Below, piece by piece: positions 45,590 through 53,918 of a DNA stretch of 64,000 nt. The stretch's first letter is position 1, and each line of letters begins with the position of its first letter. The notes below the pieces were generated by a model. The model saw only the letters and a list, made by a program, of their open reading frames with translations. It was not told the DNA's origin and did no database searches. The position numbers and the translations under genes were made by a program. The stretch lies in assembly GCA_947492375.1 (NCBI GenBank), contig CANLMI010000001.1:1178001-1242000 (forward strand), given 5' to 3'. The DNA is from an uncultured Kordiimonas sp. GTDB taxonomy: Bacteria; Pseudomonadota; Alphaproteobacteria; Sphingomonadales; Kordiimonadaceae.

Positions 45590-45882
45590 GTTTATAAATT
45601 CGCACCTTCTGCTGCATTTAAAAGATAAAGGCTCACCGCAAATTAGCAATTCCTCGCGCATACATTTATATGGTTTTGTACGGGAAAGATTTTTACAAGG
45701 TGTGCGTAAGTAACACCTCCGCCCTTGAGGGGAGACATCTTGCCTCCCGCTTCCCCCTCTTGGTATTCGTGCCTAATCCCCCCAATTTTGGCACTTACAT
45801 GCTGTATTGTCTTTTCTCACGCTGGCGAGGAATTCATTCGCCGCATCGCCCCATAATGGCTTGACGATTTACAAAATACATG

Positions 45883-45938
45883 ATGTTCTTTATTTGTTCT
45901 TTTGTAAAGGGCACCGTTTGAACAACGAAGAGGAACAT
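45883..45938. promoter_or_regulatory. Nested inverted repeats upstream of the recombinase operon
   Basis: ATGTTC (45883) and TTGTTC (45894) pair with GAACAA (45920) and GAACAT (45933) respectively, so the four half-sites nest symmetrically around 45910. A TTGACG at 45861 could be a -35. The site lies 32 bp before the 125-residue gene, the right place for autoregulation. Confidence 0.5.
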
Positions 45939-45969
45939 CAATGAAACCATAAAAAGCCCAAGAAGGAGT

Positions 45970-46347
45970 ATGTCGATGGCTGAGGATATATTGGATATTG
46001 AATTTGAACATATACTTAAAGCCATATTGGATGACCAGCATACGCTTTGGGAGGCTGAAATGACTGCCCTTGAAACCCTGTTCGAAGGCTCTGATATGAG
46101 CGTGGAAGAACAGCGGGAATTTATCCAGACGCTCAATACGATTGTGGCCTGCATCATGGATATACAATTCCAGACCATAAATATGCGACCAGCCCATAAT
46201 ATTTGTGAACAAAAGCACAAGATAGGCGCTGAGCGCCCAGATCATACCGCAAAGCTGTTATACTCTAAGGATAAGAAACTCACCTCAACCTACACACAGG
46301 CAACTGCAAGCCCTCAAACACATGCAGGAGTGAAAGGGAGTCGATAA
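45970..46347 (+). CDS. Unknown acidic protein coupled to the large recombinase
   Basis: A 125-residue protein with a helical, acidic N-terminal half (EDILDIEFEHILKAILDDQ, then SVEEQREFIQTLNTIV) and a polar, disordered C-terminus. No family recognised. AAGGAG precedes the ATG. The TAA shares its last base with the recombinase ATG (TAATG), so the two proteins are made together. That pairing makes it a candidate accessory factor, such as a directionality factor or recombinase partner. This is inference from position. Confidence 0.6.
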   Translation: MSMAEDILDIEFEHILKAILDDQHTLWEAEMTALETLFEGSDMSVEEQREFIQTLNTIVACIMDIQFQTINMRPAHNICEQKHKIGAERPDHTAKLLYSKDKKLTSTYTQATASPQTHAGVKGSR

Positions 46348-47912
46348 TGCAAATCACAATGCGCCAGCCTGCGATCATCTATTGCCGTGTTTCTGACAAA
46401 GGCCAAACGGGTCTTGGAAGCCAAGAGCACCGCTGCCGCCAGCATGCAGCAGATCGTGATTATGATGTGGTTCAGGTTTTCTATGATGAAGCCTCGGGTG
46501 GCGGCGATTTTATGAAGCGTAAAGGTATGGTCGCTCTGATCAATTATCTGGATGATCATCCCCATATTAATTTTGTCGTGATCTTTGATGATATCCGCCG
46601 CTATGCAAGAGAAGCTGAGTTCCATCTAACCTTGCGCCGCTTGATGGAAGAGCGCGGGGCAAAGCGTGAATGTCTGAATTATAATTTTGAAGACAGCCCT
46701 GAGGGGAAGTTTAACGAAACGGTCAATGCTGCTGTCGGTCAGTTAGAGCGCGAGACCAATGCACGCCAAGCGCGGCAAAAAAAGATTGCACGGCTTGAGG
46801 CAGGATATGCTGTCTATAACAAGCCGCCTATTGGCTACAGGTTTATCAAGGCTAAGCATGGAAACAATAAGATACTGGTACGCCACGAGCCTACCGCCAG
46901 CATAGTGCAAGATATATTAGAAGGCTTTGCTTCAAACCGTTTTACTTCGCAAGCTGAGATCATGCGCCGCCTGAATGCAGACCCATGTTTTCCTAAACCG
47001 CAATCAACGGGCAAGATCAAGATTCAGAAAGTGACGGATATGCTCACTCAGCCGATCTATGCAGGGTATGTTTCTTCAAAAGAGCTGGGTGTGCCGCTGA
47101 CACCCGCAAAGCATGAAGGGCTGATCAGCAAGGCAACATATGAGAAAATACAAGGCAAACTCAAAGATAGCGCTCGCACGCCAGCAAGAAAAGACCTGAA
47201 CAAGGATTTTGTGCTTCGGGGTGCTGTTGCATGTAGCTGCTGCGGGGCTAACCTCAAAAGCAGTTGGTCAAAAGGGAACAAGCAATATTACGCTTATTAT
47301 TTGTGTCAGACAAAGGGCTGCGAGAAATACGGCAAGTCCATCCCGCGCGCCAAGATCGAAGGCGCGTTTGAAGACCTTATACACGATGTTCAACCGTCCA
47401 AGGTGATGATCAAGGCTGTGATTGCGCTCTGTAAGCTGCATTGGGACAAGCGTATTGATAACGCCAAGGCCAGCACTGCGGCCCTTAAAACCGAGCTGGG
47501 TGAGATTGAAGGGCAGGTCTCAAAGTTGATTGAGCGTATTGTCGAATCCGCTAATGATCGGGTGATCAGTGCCTTGGAAAACAAGATTGACGACTTGGAG
47601 CGTAAGAAGATGGTGATCCGTGAAAAACTGGAAAATACTCGCCAAATTCAGCCAACCTTCGAAGAGAGTCTAGAACTCTCGCTTAGGTTCCTTTCAAACC
47701 CCCAGAGAATATGGCGTTCTGGCATATTTAACCTGCAAAGATTAATGCTGAAACTGGTGTTTAGAGAGCCTTTACACTATTCTAGCGATGGTGGATATAG
47801 AACTCCAAAAACATCGTTACCATTCAATATGTTAGAAGGGAAATCAGGTGAGTTTTTACCTGTTTTGAAAGATGGTGCGGCCGAGAAGACTCGAACTTCC
47901 ACGGGAAATTAA
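46347..47912 (+). CDS. Large serine recombinase (integrase) with C-terminus running into tRNA-Leu
   Basis: A 521-residue large serine recombinase. The N-terminal catalytic domain has IIYCRVSDKGQTGLGSQ with the catalytic Ser and IFDDIRRYAR; a recombinase domain follows, then a zinc ribbon (ACSCCGANLKSSW with CQTKGCEKYG) and a coiled-coil segment (DDLERKKMVIREKLEN). It should catalyse integration and, with a partner, excision. Residues 509-521 (DGAAEKTRTSTGN) and the stop are encoded inside the antisense of tRNA-Leu. The alternative C-terminus in the circular form is described at 37920-38027. It is coupled to the upstream 125-residue gene. Confidence 0.9.
   Translation: MQITMRQPAIIYCRVSDKGQTGLGSQEHRCRQHAADRDYDVVQVFYDEASGGGDFMKRKGMVALINYLDDHPHINFVVIFDDIRRYAREAEFHLTLRRLMEERGAKRECLNYNFEDSPEGKFNETVNAAVGQLERETNARQARQKKIARLEAGYAVYNKPPIGYRFIKAKHGNNKILVRHEPTASIVQDILEGFASNRFTSQAEIMRRLNADPCFPKPQSTGKIKIQKVTDMLTQPIYAGYVSSKELGVPLTPAKHEGLISKATYEKIQGKLKDSARTPARKDLNKDFVLRGAVACSCCGANLKSSWSKGNKQYYAYYLCQTKGCEKYGKSIPRAKIEGAFEDLIHDVQPSKVMIKAVIALCKLHWDKRIDNAKASTAALKTELGEIEGQVSKLIERIVESANDRVISALENKIDDLERKKMVIREKLENTRQIQPTFEESLELSLRFLSNPQRIWRSGIFNLQRLMLKLVFREPLHYSSDGGYRTPKTSLPFNMLEGKSGEFLPVLKDGAAEKTRTSTGN
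47871..47878. repeat. Right attachment core (attR)
   Basis: GATGGTGC overlaps the 3' end of tRNA-Leu (complement GCACCATC, where GCACCA is the tRNA end). It lies in frame within the recombinase gene (codons GAT GGT GC) and matches the left core at 37920. Confidence 0.65.
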
Positions 47913-47961
47913 TCCCACAGCGACCTCAACGCTGCGCGTCTACCAATTCCGCCACGGCCGC
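47873..47961 (-). tRNA. tRNA-Leu (anticodon GAG)
   Basis: Reading the minus strand from 47961, GCGGCCG starts the acceptor stem, AATTGGTAGACGCG forms the D arm, CAGCG-TTGAGGT-CGCTG the anticodon arm with GAG, a long variable arm follows as in class II tRNAs, then GGAAGTTCGAGTCTTC the T arm, and CGGCCGC pairs with the 5' acceptor strand. The CCA is encoded. Leucine CUC/CUU codons are read by this tRNA. The mobile element abuts its 3' end, and the tRNA is intact. Confidence 0.95.
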
Positions 47962-48058
47962 ACAAGGTCGGGCGCCTACCTAGCAAGGAAAGCTGATCCC
48001 GGCAAGAAAAAAATTCATCAAATTGAAATAAATTACAGCTCAAAATTAAAGTAGCCGT

Positions 48059-48295
48059 TTAGACTTGTAGTTCGCTCATCATACGCGTAATCGATACGCC
48101 AATTTTATCGCCGACAATCATGATTTCACCGCGCGCGAACAGTTCACCGTTTGCATATATCCAACACTCATCTTCATGCCCTGCATCAAGATCGATCACA
48201 GCACCACGGCCCATTTTAAGAAGTTGGCGCACAGGCATGTGGCTACTACCAACAACAACCGTGATATCTACCGACACCCGATTTACAGCTTCCAC
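48059..48295 (-). CDS. fliN: FliN-like flagellar motor switch protein
   Basis: A 78-residue SpoA-domain protein: VSVDITVVVGSSHMPVRQLLKMGRGAVIDLD and LFARGEIMIVGDKIGVSITRMM. This is the core FliN fold that forms the C ring and binds CheY-P through FliM/FliN. Length equals a minimal FliN lacking the N-terminal extension. It starts with GTG at 48295, preceded by AGGAGAG. No other flagellar gene lies nearby, so this is either a dispersed fliN or a paralog; alphaproteobacteria often place a short FliN-type gene beside lipB. Confidence 0.85.
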   Translation of the reverse strand: MEAVNRVSVDITVVVGSSHMPVRQLLKMGRGAVIDLDAGHEDECWIYANGELFARGEIMIVGDKIGVSITRMMSELQV

Positions 48296-48485
48296 ATCGC
48301 TCTCCTACGCTTTCAAGTTTATTGAAATATTAAAGGTATTTTATATTTAACGCCATCATAAATATCTGACAATTCCATAATCACCACTCAATCTGTCTTA
48401 CGACATTATGGTTAGCAATATCTTAACCACTTGGTTGAAGCGAAATTTACTTGGCTTCCAATCATGAGAAGGTTATAGAGCGGAT

Positions 48486-49232
48486 ATGAGTTGTGCACAA
48501 AAATTGCCAGAGAATAATACCCCGTCGCTCGAATGGAAAATCAGCGATGGCCTTGTTATCTATCCAGAAGCGCTTGCCTTTATGGAAGAACGAGTTCGTA
48601 AAATCCGCGCTGGAGAGGCAAGTGAACTTGTCTGGCTTCTTGAGCACCCTCCTCTTTATACGGCAGGAACCAGCGCAAAACCATCCGATCTTGTAGACCC
48701 AGACCGGTTCCCGGTTTATGACGCGGGACGCGGCGGTGAATACACCTATCATGGCCCCGGACAGCGCGTTGTGTATTTTCTGCTGGATCTGAAAAAACGC
48801 GGTAAAGACGTTCGTAAATTTGTTTATAATCTGGAAGAAGTCATCATCCAGACACTTGCAACTTTCGGCATTGAAAGCGAGCGTAAACAAGGCCGTGTTG
48901 GCGTTTGGGTTGACCGACCTGATGGCTCAGAAGAAAAAATTGCTGCTATTGGTGTACGCGTGCGTCAATGGGTCACCTATCATGGTATCGCAATTAATGT
49001 GGAACCTGATTTGAAACATTTTGAAGGTATTGTACCGTGCGGTATCGCTGAACACGGCGTAACATCAATGACTGCTCTTGGCCTACCAATTACAATGGAT
49101 GACCTTGATGTAGCGCTGAAAACTGTTTTTGATGAAATTTTCGGTCTTGAGCCAAAAACAATGCTGTTTGACCCTGTTACGAAAGCGCCAGAAAAACCCA
49201 TTGAAGAAACGCATCCTGTATTTATGCTGTAA
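48486..49232 (+). CDS. lipB: Lipoyl(octanoyl) transferase
   Basis: A 248-residue LipB, which transfers octanoyl from acyl carrier protein to lipoyl domains of 2-oxoacid dehydrogenases and GcvH. Key motifs are [35 protein letters not shown], the catalytic lysine in [17 protein letters not shown], and the cysteine nucleophile in [15 protein letters not shown]. It is divergent from the fliN-like gene across 190 bp. All catalytic residues are present. LipA is not in the window. Confidence 0.96.
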   Translation: MSCAQKLPENNTPSLEWKISDGLVIYPEALAFMEERVRKIRAGEASELVWLLEHPPLYTAGTSAKPSDLVDPDRFPVYDAGRGGEYTYHGPGQRVVYFLLDLKKRGKDVRKFVYNLEEVIIQTLATFGIESERKQGRVGVWVDRPDGSEEKIAAIGVRVRQWVTYHGIAINVEPDLKHFEGIVPCGIAEHGVTSMTALGLPITMDDLDVALKTVFDEIFGLEPKTMLFDPVTKAPEKPIEETHPVFML

Positions 49233-49449
49233 TTCGCGCGCCCCTCTCCCTTGACAGAACCAACGTGTCCATTTCCGGTCACACCATGTTCGATATTGAA
49301 CAGTTTCAATAATACCACTTTACACTGAAAATCATTAACGCATTGAAATTCCTTCACCTTTACCAAACCGTACCAATGGCACATCGCTTGCTTATAGCAT
49401 TTCATAAGTGATACACGGCAACTGCAACAGACTGGTGTGGAGAAAATAA

Positions 49450-51888
49450 ATGTTCATTCAAACGCTACAATCTGGATTTCGGCAAATCTGGCGGCGCCCT
49501 ACTTTGCCTATTATGAATATTCTGGGATTGGCGGCTGGCATTGCTGTTGCGACAGTTATTTTTCTCTATGCAGAAGTTGAGCTAAATTATAATGCATGGG
49601 TTAAAAATCAAGATAACCTGTTCAGGATTGAGGGCCAATTTATCCAGTCACCCAGCGGTGGCTACACAACGAACACAATGATCCCTCTTGGACCGGAAAT
49701 CAAAAGCGAAATACGCGAAGTTCAATCGGTAGTTCGTGTCAGCCAAACCTATGAAACAGTGAAAAAAGAACAGTTTCTTAATTACGAAACTTTAACCTAC
49801 ACTGACTCAGGTTTTTTCCGCATGTTCCCCCTAAATTTAACCGCCGGAAGCTCTGACGGGTTCTTCGACACAGAAAACCGTGTCATGCTGTCAAAATCTA
49901 TGGCTGAAAAATATTTCGGCTCCACCAACATTATCGGTGAAACAATCGAGCTCGAAGGCAACAAGGTTTACGATGTTTACGGCGTGTTCGAAGACGTACC
50001 TGAAAACAGCGACTTTGAGATTGATTTTATTGCAAGTCTTCCAAGTGATGTAGTGGGCACATGGAATAATGTCAGTCTAGAGACGTATATTCGCATTGCA
50101 AGCAGTTCAGACATTTCAATTGTTGAAGACAAGCTTACAATATTAGTTGATGAACACCGCCCCTTCACCGGTGCATCACCCGGCGAGATGAAAGATATTT
50201 TCAAACTATTCTTGCAACCCTTTAATGATATTCATTTAGGGTCAAATGGCCGTAATTCAAACGGCTCAATCGGAAACTATGCAACTGTTTACGGGTTTGT
50301 TGCCCTTGCTGTTCTGATCGTTGCTATATCAGTTTTCAATTATATTAGCCTTGCAACAGCCAGAGCTGTCGAACGCGAAAAAGAATTTTGTCTTCGTAAG
50401 GTATCAGGCGCCAGTGCCCCTCAAATTATCAAGCAGGTCATGATCGAAATGGCCGCACAAACAATACCAGCTGTGGTCATCGGACTCTTTATCGCATCAG
50501 ATCTTTTGCCGTTTTTCGGTAGTTTTATTGGTGTTGATTATTCTTTTGACGCACTAGCAACACCACAAGGTATAGTCGTGATTATCCTATGGACAATAGG
50601 CCTTAGCATCCTTGCTGGACTATATCCTTCTATCATCATAAGCCGCTACCGTCCTGTGATCTTTATTAGCGGTGGCCGATCATTTAGACCAGGTGTCGCA
50701 CGCACACGTGCAATCTTGGTTTTTCTGCAATTTGCCGTCACTATCAGTCTTATTATCGGCGCTGTTACCATCAACAGACAAATGACTCACATTAACAACG
50801 TTGATTTAGGCTTTAACCCTGAAAACCTAGTCGTACTGCGTGGCCTTCAATCAAGCGAAGACCCGAACAAGTCAGCCACCTTACGCAACCGTATAGAACG
50901 AATTAATGGTGTTATTTCGGCGTCACGGTCTTCAATCGTTCCAACTGACAATCGGTATCACTATGAGGGATTTATTTCTGAGCATTTATCACGTGATAAT
51001 ATGGCAGGCATGCGCTTGATCGGTGCTGATTTTAACTTTATCGACACCCTTGGGGCGGAGCTTAATACCGGCAGAGTGCTCAGTGACAACTTTGCTGATG
51101 ATAAAGCAGACCTATTTACTGTGGAAGGGGCGCAGGAAATTACTGGCAACAAAAATGTTGTCATTAACCACCAAGCTGTCAAGCGACTTGGATATGCGAC
51201 ACCCGAAATAGCACTAGGTAAACAAATCAATATGACTCTGGATCCTGATGGCCTTGTACCCCTAACAATTGTTGGTGTTGTAGAAGACATTTCTTACGAG
51301 TCTGTCAGACGCCCGATGGAGCCGCGTATATACACTTACCATGCAGTAGAGCACTCAAGATTAAGCATTCGTATAAACGATAATAACAGCGCTCAAGTTA
51401 TCCAGGAGATTGAAGCGGTATGGAAAGAAATGTACCCAGAAACGCCCATATTGCTAGTATATATGGAAGAGCGCTTTGAAGCCCTTTATGCTGACGAACA
51501 ACAGCAACTAAAGCTATTCATAACTTTCTCAGTTCTCGCAATCATCCTGTCGCTTATTGGCTTAATCGGGCTGGTATTAAATTCCATCATCCACCGCACG
51601 CGCGAGATCAGTATTCGCAAAGTGCTTGGAGCTTCATCGATAGATAATATCAAACTATTTGTCTGGCAATATTTGAAACCGGTTCTTATCGCTAATATTC
51701 CAGCGTGGGCAGTATCCTATTACTTCCTCTCAAACTGGTTATCCAAATACCCTGACCGTATTTCAATGAGTGTAGACCTATATCTAATCGGCTCCGGCAT
51801 CATTATAACAACGACTGCACTGTTAGTTACTACGATTGTCTCAAGGGTGACAGACTTATCCCCTGCTTTTGCTTTAAAACACGATTAG
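49450..51888 (+). CDS. Orphan MacB/FtsX-type ABC transporter permease
   Basis: An 812-residue permease with a duplicated architecture: a transmembrane helix near the N-terminus (IMNILGLAAGIAVATVIFLYA), a large periplasmic MacB_PCD domain, a three-helix FtsX block around 275-410, then a second copy ending with IISTVVSRVTDLSPAFALKHD-like segments. Such permeases normally pair with an ATP-binding subunit, but none is adjacent. Many are part of efflux or lipoprotein-release machinery. The intergenic region before it is 217 bp. A terminator follows. Confidence 0.87.
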   Translation: MFIQTLQSGFRQIWRRPTLPIMNILGLAAGIAVATVIFLYAEVELNYNAWVKNQDNLFRIEGQFIQSPSGGYTTNTMIPLGPEIKSEIREVQSVVRVSQTYETVKKEQFLNYETLTYTDSGFFRMFPLNLTAGSSDGFFDTENRVMLSKSMAEKYFGSTNIIGETIELEGNKVYDVYGVFEDVPENSDFEIDFIASLPSDVVGTWNNVSLETYIRIASSSDISIVEDKLTILVDEHRPFTGASPGEMKDIFKLFLQPFNDIHLGSNGRNSNGSIGNYATVYGFVALAVLIVAISVFNYISLATARAVEREKEFCLRKVSGASAPQIIKQVMIEMAAQTIPAVVIGLFIASDLLPFFGSFIGVDYSFDALATPQGIVVIILWTIGLSILAGLYPSIIISRYRPVIFISGGRSFRPGVARTRAILVFLQFAVTISLIIGAVTINRQMTHINNVDLGFNPENLVVLRGLQSSEDPNKSATLRNRIERINGVISASRSSIVPTDNRYHYEGFISEHLSRDNMAGMRLIGADFNFIDTLGAELNTGRVLSDNFADDKADLFTVEGAQEITGNKNVVINHQAVKRLGYATPEIALGKQINMTLDPDGLVPLTIVGVVEDISYESVRRPMEPRIYTYHAVEHSRLSIRINDNNSAQVIQEIEAVWKEMYPETPILLVYMEERFEALYADEQQQLKLFITFSVLAIILSLIGLIGLVLNSIIHRTREISIRKVLGASSIDNIKLFVWQYLKPVLIANIPAWAVSYYFLSNWLSKYPDRISMSVDLYLIGSGIIITTTALLVTTIVSRVTDLSPAFALKHD

Positions 51889-51889
51889 T

Positions 51890-51933
51890 AAAATTGAAAA
51901 AAGCAGCCATATAGTTCGAACTATATGGCTGCT
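51890..51933 (-). terminator. Rho-independent terminator for the PAS gene
   Basis: AGCAGCCATATAGTTC-GAACTATATGGCTGCT (51902-51933) is a perfect 16-bp palindromic stem. On the minus strand it is followed by TTTTTTCAATTTT, so it terminates the leftward PAS unit; lacking a T-run rightward, it may stop the permease gene less well. Confidence 0.85.
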
Positions 51934-51956
51934 ACAGCGCAACAGAGAAACAAGCG

Positions 51957-52424
51957 TTAGCGTGTAACGCCCAAAAGATGGATAAAAGCGACCACTTCAT
52001 TCTCGTCATTACGAAGAGGTAGGTCAATCACCTCAAAAGGTAAATAGTCACGATTTTCAACAGGAACTCTGCCCTTAACCCAACCAATTTTTGGGCCTTG
52101 AACAAGGTTTTGAAAATGCTTTTTACTTGATTGTACATGCCCCGGCGCCATAGATTCGCACAAAAGTTCGCCGGTAAAATCATCGGCGAACAAGTCTGTA
52201 AACCCAGTGCTGAAAATACGAAACCGATAATCATCACCCTCTTTTTGGGAAAGTGCCATATTCGCATGCCAGCCAATAAAATCACGAATTCGAAAATCTG
52301 ACCATGCAGGAATGTTCCTTTTACCCCGCTTGGAATAGTATAAATCAATGAATTTAGCGAAAACTGGAATATCCGGTTTTGGATCAAGCGGAAATTGCTG
52401 CATCACATCTGTGTATTCGCTCAT
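51957..52424 (-). CDS. PAS-fold domain protein
   Basis: A 155-residue soluble protein. The pattern PDIPVFAKFIDLYYSKRGKRNIPAWSDFRIRDFIGWHANM, YRFRIFSTGFTDLFADDFTG and VPVENRDYLPFEVIDLPL matches the alphaproteobacterial PAS_5-type domain that occurs without an output domain. Its ligand and partner are unknown. I take the ATG at 52424, 21 bp inside the track ORF, because GGTGGAGG precedes it. A strong terminator ends the unit, and the acylphosphatase gene is 41 bp upstream on the same strand. Confidence 0.8.
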   Translation of the reverse strand: MSEYTDVMQQFPLDPKPDIPVFAKFIDLYYSKRGKRNIPAWSDFRIRDFIGWHANMALSQKEGDDYRFRIFSTGFTDLFADDFTGELLCESMAPGHVQSSKKHFQNLVQGPKIGWVKGRVPVENRDYLPFEVIDLPLRNDENEVVAFIHLLGVTR

Positions 52425-52464
52425 GGCCTCCACCTTATACGTCAATGTTCAAGGTAAACACATA

Positions 52465-52749
52465 CTATACAGTTGGTTTAATTTCAAAACGCGCAGGAAC
52501 ATACCCTATGGCATCTTCTGTCGTAATATTTTGAACAATCGCATGATCAGGCCCTTCATGACAAGCCTTGATGAGTTGATCAATAGCCTCAATTTCACCA
52601 ACAAACAATGCTTCAACATCACCGTTCAGGCGATTGCGGACAAATCCATGAATACTTAACTTGTTAGCTTGCTGCTCACACCATTTCCGGTACCAAACGC
52701 CCTGTACCTTACCAGAAATAGTCAGCCGTTTTGCCGTATGTTCAGCCAT
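52465..52749 (-). CDS. acyP: Acylphosphatase
   Basis: A 94-residue acylphosphatase that hydrolyses carboxyl-phosphate bonds. The signature is complete: RLTISGKVQGVWYRKWCEQQANKL with the catalytic Arg in the phosphate loop, GFVRNRLNGDVEALFVGE with the catalytic Asn, and a C-terminal RFEIKPTV strand. It is 3 bp from the argE-like stop, so the two form an operon with PAS. Function in vivo is not defined for bacterial AcyP. Confidence 0.93.
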   Translation of the reverse strand: MAEHTAKRLTISGKVQGVWYRKWCEQQANKLSIHGFVRNRLNGDVEALFVGEIEAIDQLIKACHEGPDHAIVQNITTEDAIGYVPARFEIKPTV

Positions 52750-52752
52750 GAA

Positions 52753-53898
52753 TCAACTCAGTACTTCAATCAAACGATCGATGAATTTCTCACCCGCTTT
52801 AATCTGATCGAGCGTAATAAATTCGTCGGGCTTGTGCGCCTGCGCGATATCCCCCGGGCCGCAAACGGCAACAGGATAATCAATGCTTTGAAAATGCCCG
52901 CCTTCAGTTCCGAACGCGACAACCGTTGTATCATTTTTATTGGCAAGCTTAAGCGCCAATGCCTCGCCGTCTGAACCCGGTTCGGCTTTTAAGGGTGGCA
53001 GGTATGCCCACACCTCGTTCTCAACATGGCATTCAGGGAATTTTTCTTTAATTTTTATCTCAACAACACCCTTTAAGTATTTGTTATATTTATCAAGAAT
53101 TGAATTAGCATCATCATTAGGAACAGGCCTGAATTCCCAATCAAATTCGCAGTAATTAGAGATTATGTTAAACGCACTACCGCCTGTTATTGGCCCAATA
53201 TTGAAGGACGTATAAGGAGGGTCGAACGCACTATCCTTAACACCGTTTGTTTTCGTCTCTTCAGCCATCTGGGTAATAAACTGGATCAACTCAGCCGCAA
53301 TAGCAACAGCATTAACGCCGTCATCTGGTCTGCTGGAATGCGCTTCCCTGCCCCATATTCGAGTTTTGGAGACATGCTGGCCTTTATGGGCTGTCGCTAC
53401 CTGCATCATGGTTGGCTCACCAACTACAACAAGGCGCGGCGGCGCCAAATGATCAGCCATATGTCGTACCATTGACTGAACACCCAGACATCCTACTTCT
53501 TCATCATAAGAAAAAGCAAAATGGATAGGGCGCGTTAGGTTCGCGGCTTTAATCTTTGGGAGTGCCGCAAGGGCAATCGCGATAAAACTTTTCATATCAG
53601 CCGTACCACGGCCAAAAAGCATGCCGTCTGCTTCGCGAACAGTGAATGGATCGCTAGACCAATTTTGCCCTTCTACGGGTACAACGTCTGTATGCCCCGA
53701 CAGAACAACTCCCCCAGCAATATCAGGCCCAATGCTCGCAAACAAATTAGCTTTTGTTTTCTCATCATTGTAGATGACGATTGGTTCAATATCATTGGCC
53801 TTTAAATACGCGGCTATATAATCAATCAATTCAAGGTTTGATTGACTGGATACTGTGTTGAAACCAACCAGTTTCTCAATCCACTGCCGCGTATTCAT
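52753..53898 (-). CDS. argE: ArgE-type M20 deacetylase
   Basis: A 381-residue M20 metallopeptidase of the acetylornithine deacetylase branch. Zinc ligands occur in GGVVLSGHTDVVPVEGQ, GRGTADMKSF, FSYDEEVGCLGV and a C-terminal GPGDIAQAHKPDEF. The dimerisation domain is in the middle. Acetylornithine deacetylase makes ornithine in arginine synthesis; related subgroups act on other N-acyl amino acids, so the symbol is tentative. I use the ATG at 53898 rather than the GTG nine bases upstream. It lies between acyP and the biotin carboxylase gene. Confidence 0.85.
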   Translation of the reverse strand: MNTRQWIEKLVGFNTVSSQSNLELIDYIAAYLKANDIEPIVIYNDEKTKANLFASIGPDIAGGVVLSGHTDVVPVEGQNWSSDPFTVREADGMLFGRGTADMKSFIAIALAALPKIKAANLTRPIHFAFSYDEEVGCLGVQSMVRHMADHLAPPRLVVVGEPTMMQVATAHKGQHVSKTRIWGREAHSSRPDDGVNAVAIAAELIQFITQMAEETKTNGVKDSAFDPPYTSFNIGPITGGSAFNIISNYCEFDWEFRPVPNDDANSILDKYNKYLKGVVEIKIKEKFPECHVENEVWAYLPPLKAEPGSDGEALALKLANKNDTTVVAFGTEGGHFQSIDYPVAVCGPGDIAQAHKPDEFITLDQIKAGEKFIDRLIEVLS

Positions 53899-53918
53899 AT
53901 GACCCACAATAATTCGCC

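Larger units (their letters stand above)
45431..45969. other. Regulatory region between the Mrr-like gene and the recombinase operon
   Basis: About 540 bp with no credible gene; ORFs at 45437-45661 and 45670-45864 lack family features and ribosome sites. It contains a 20-bp palindrome, a small hairpin (AGGTGT 45698-45703 with ACACCT 45713-45718, loop GCGTAAGTA), a G/C-rich fold around 45728-45760 (GAGGGGAG with CTCCC and CCCCTC) and nested TGTTC/GAACA repeats at 45883-45938. Several signals probably control the two divergent transcription units. Confidence 0.5.
37920..47878. mobile_element. Integrated mobilizable element at tRNA-Leu(GAG)
   Basis: The element spans from one GATGGTGC core to the other, about 9.95 kb. 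It encodes MobC, a MobA-type relaxase, a candidate oriT, a large serine recombinase at the tRNA end, a small resolvase, an Mrr-like endonuclease and several unknown or secreted proteins. No type IV secretion genes are present, so it would depend on a helper conjugation system: an integrative mobilizable element. The boundaries rest on the shared core, the tRNA position, the broken recombinase frame and the change of gene content; they were not confirmed by comparison with an empty site. Confidence 0.8.

Noticed and set aside
45437-45661. 74-residue minus-strand ORF and neighbour 45670-45864
   Set aside because: No family features or ribosome sites; they overlay palindromic regulatory DNA.
47872-48054. 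Plus-strand ORF across the tRNA (RPRRLELPREIN...)
   Set aside because: It is the antisense of tRNA-Leu read as protein; the tRNA fold is unambiguous.
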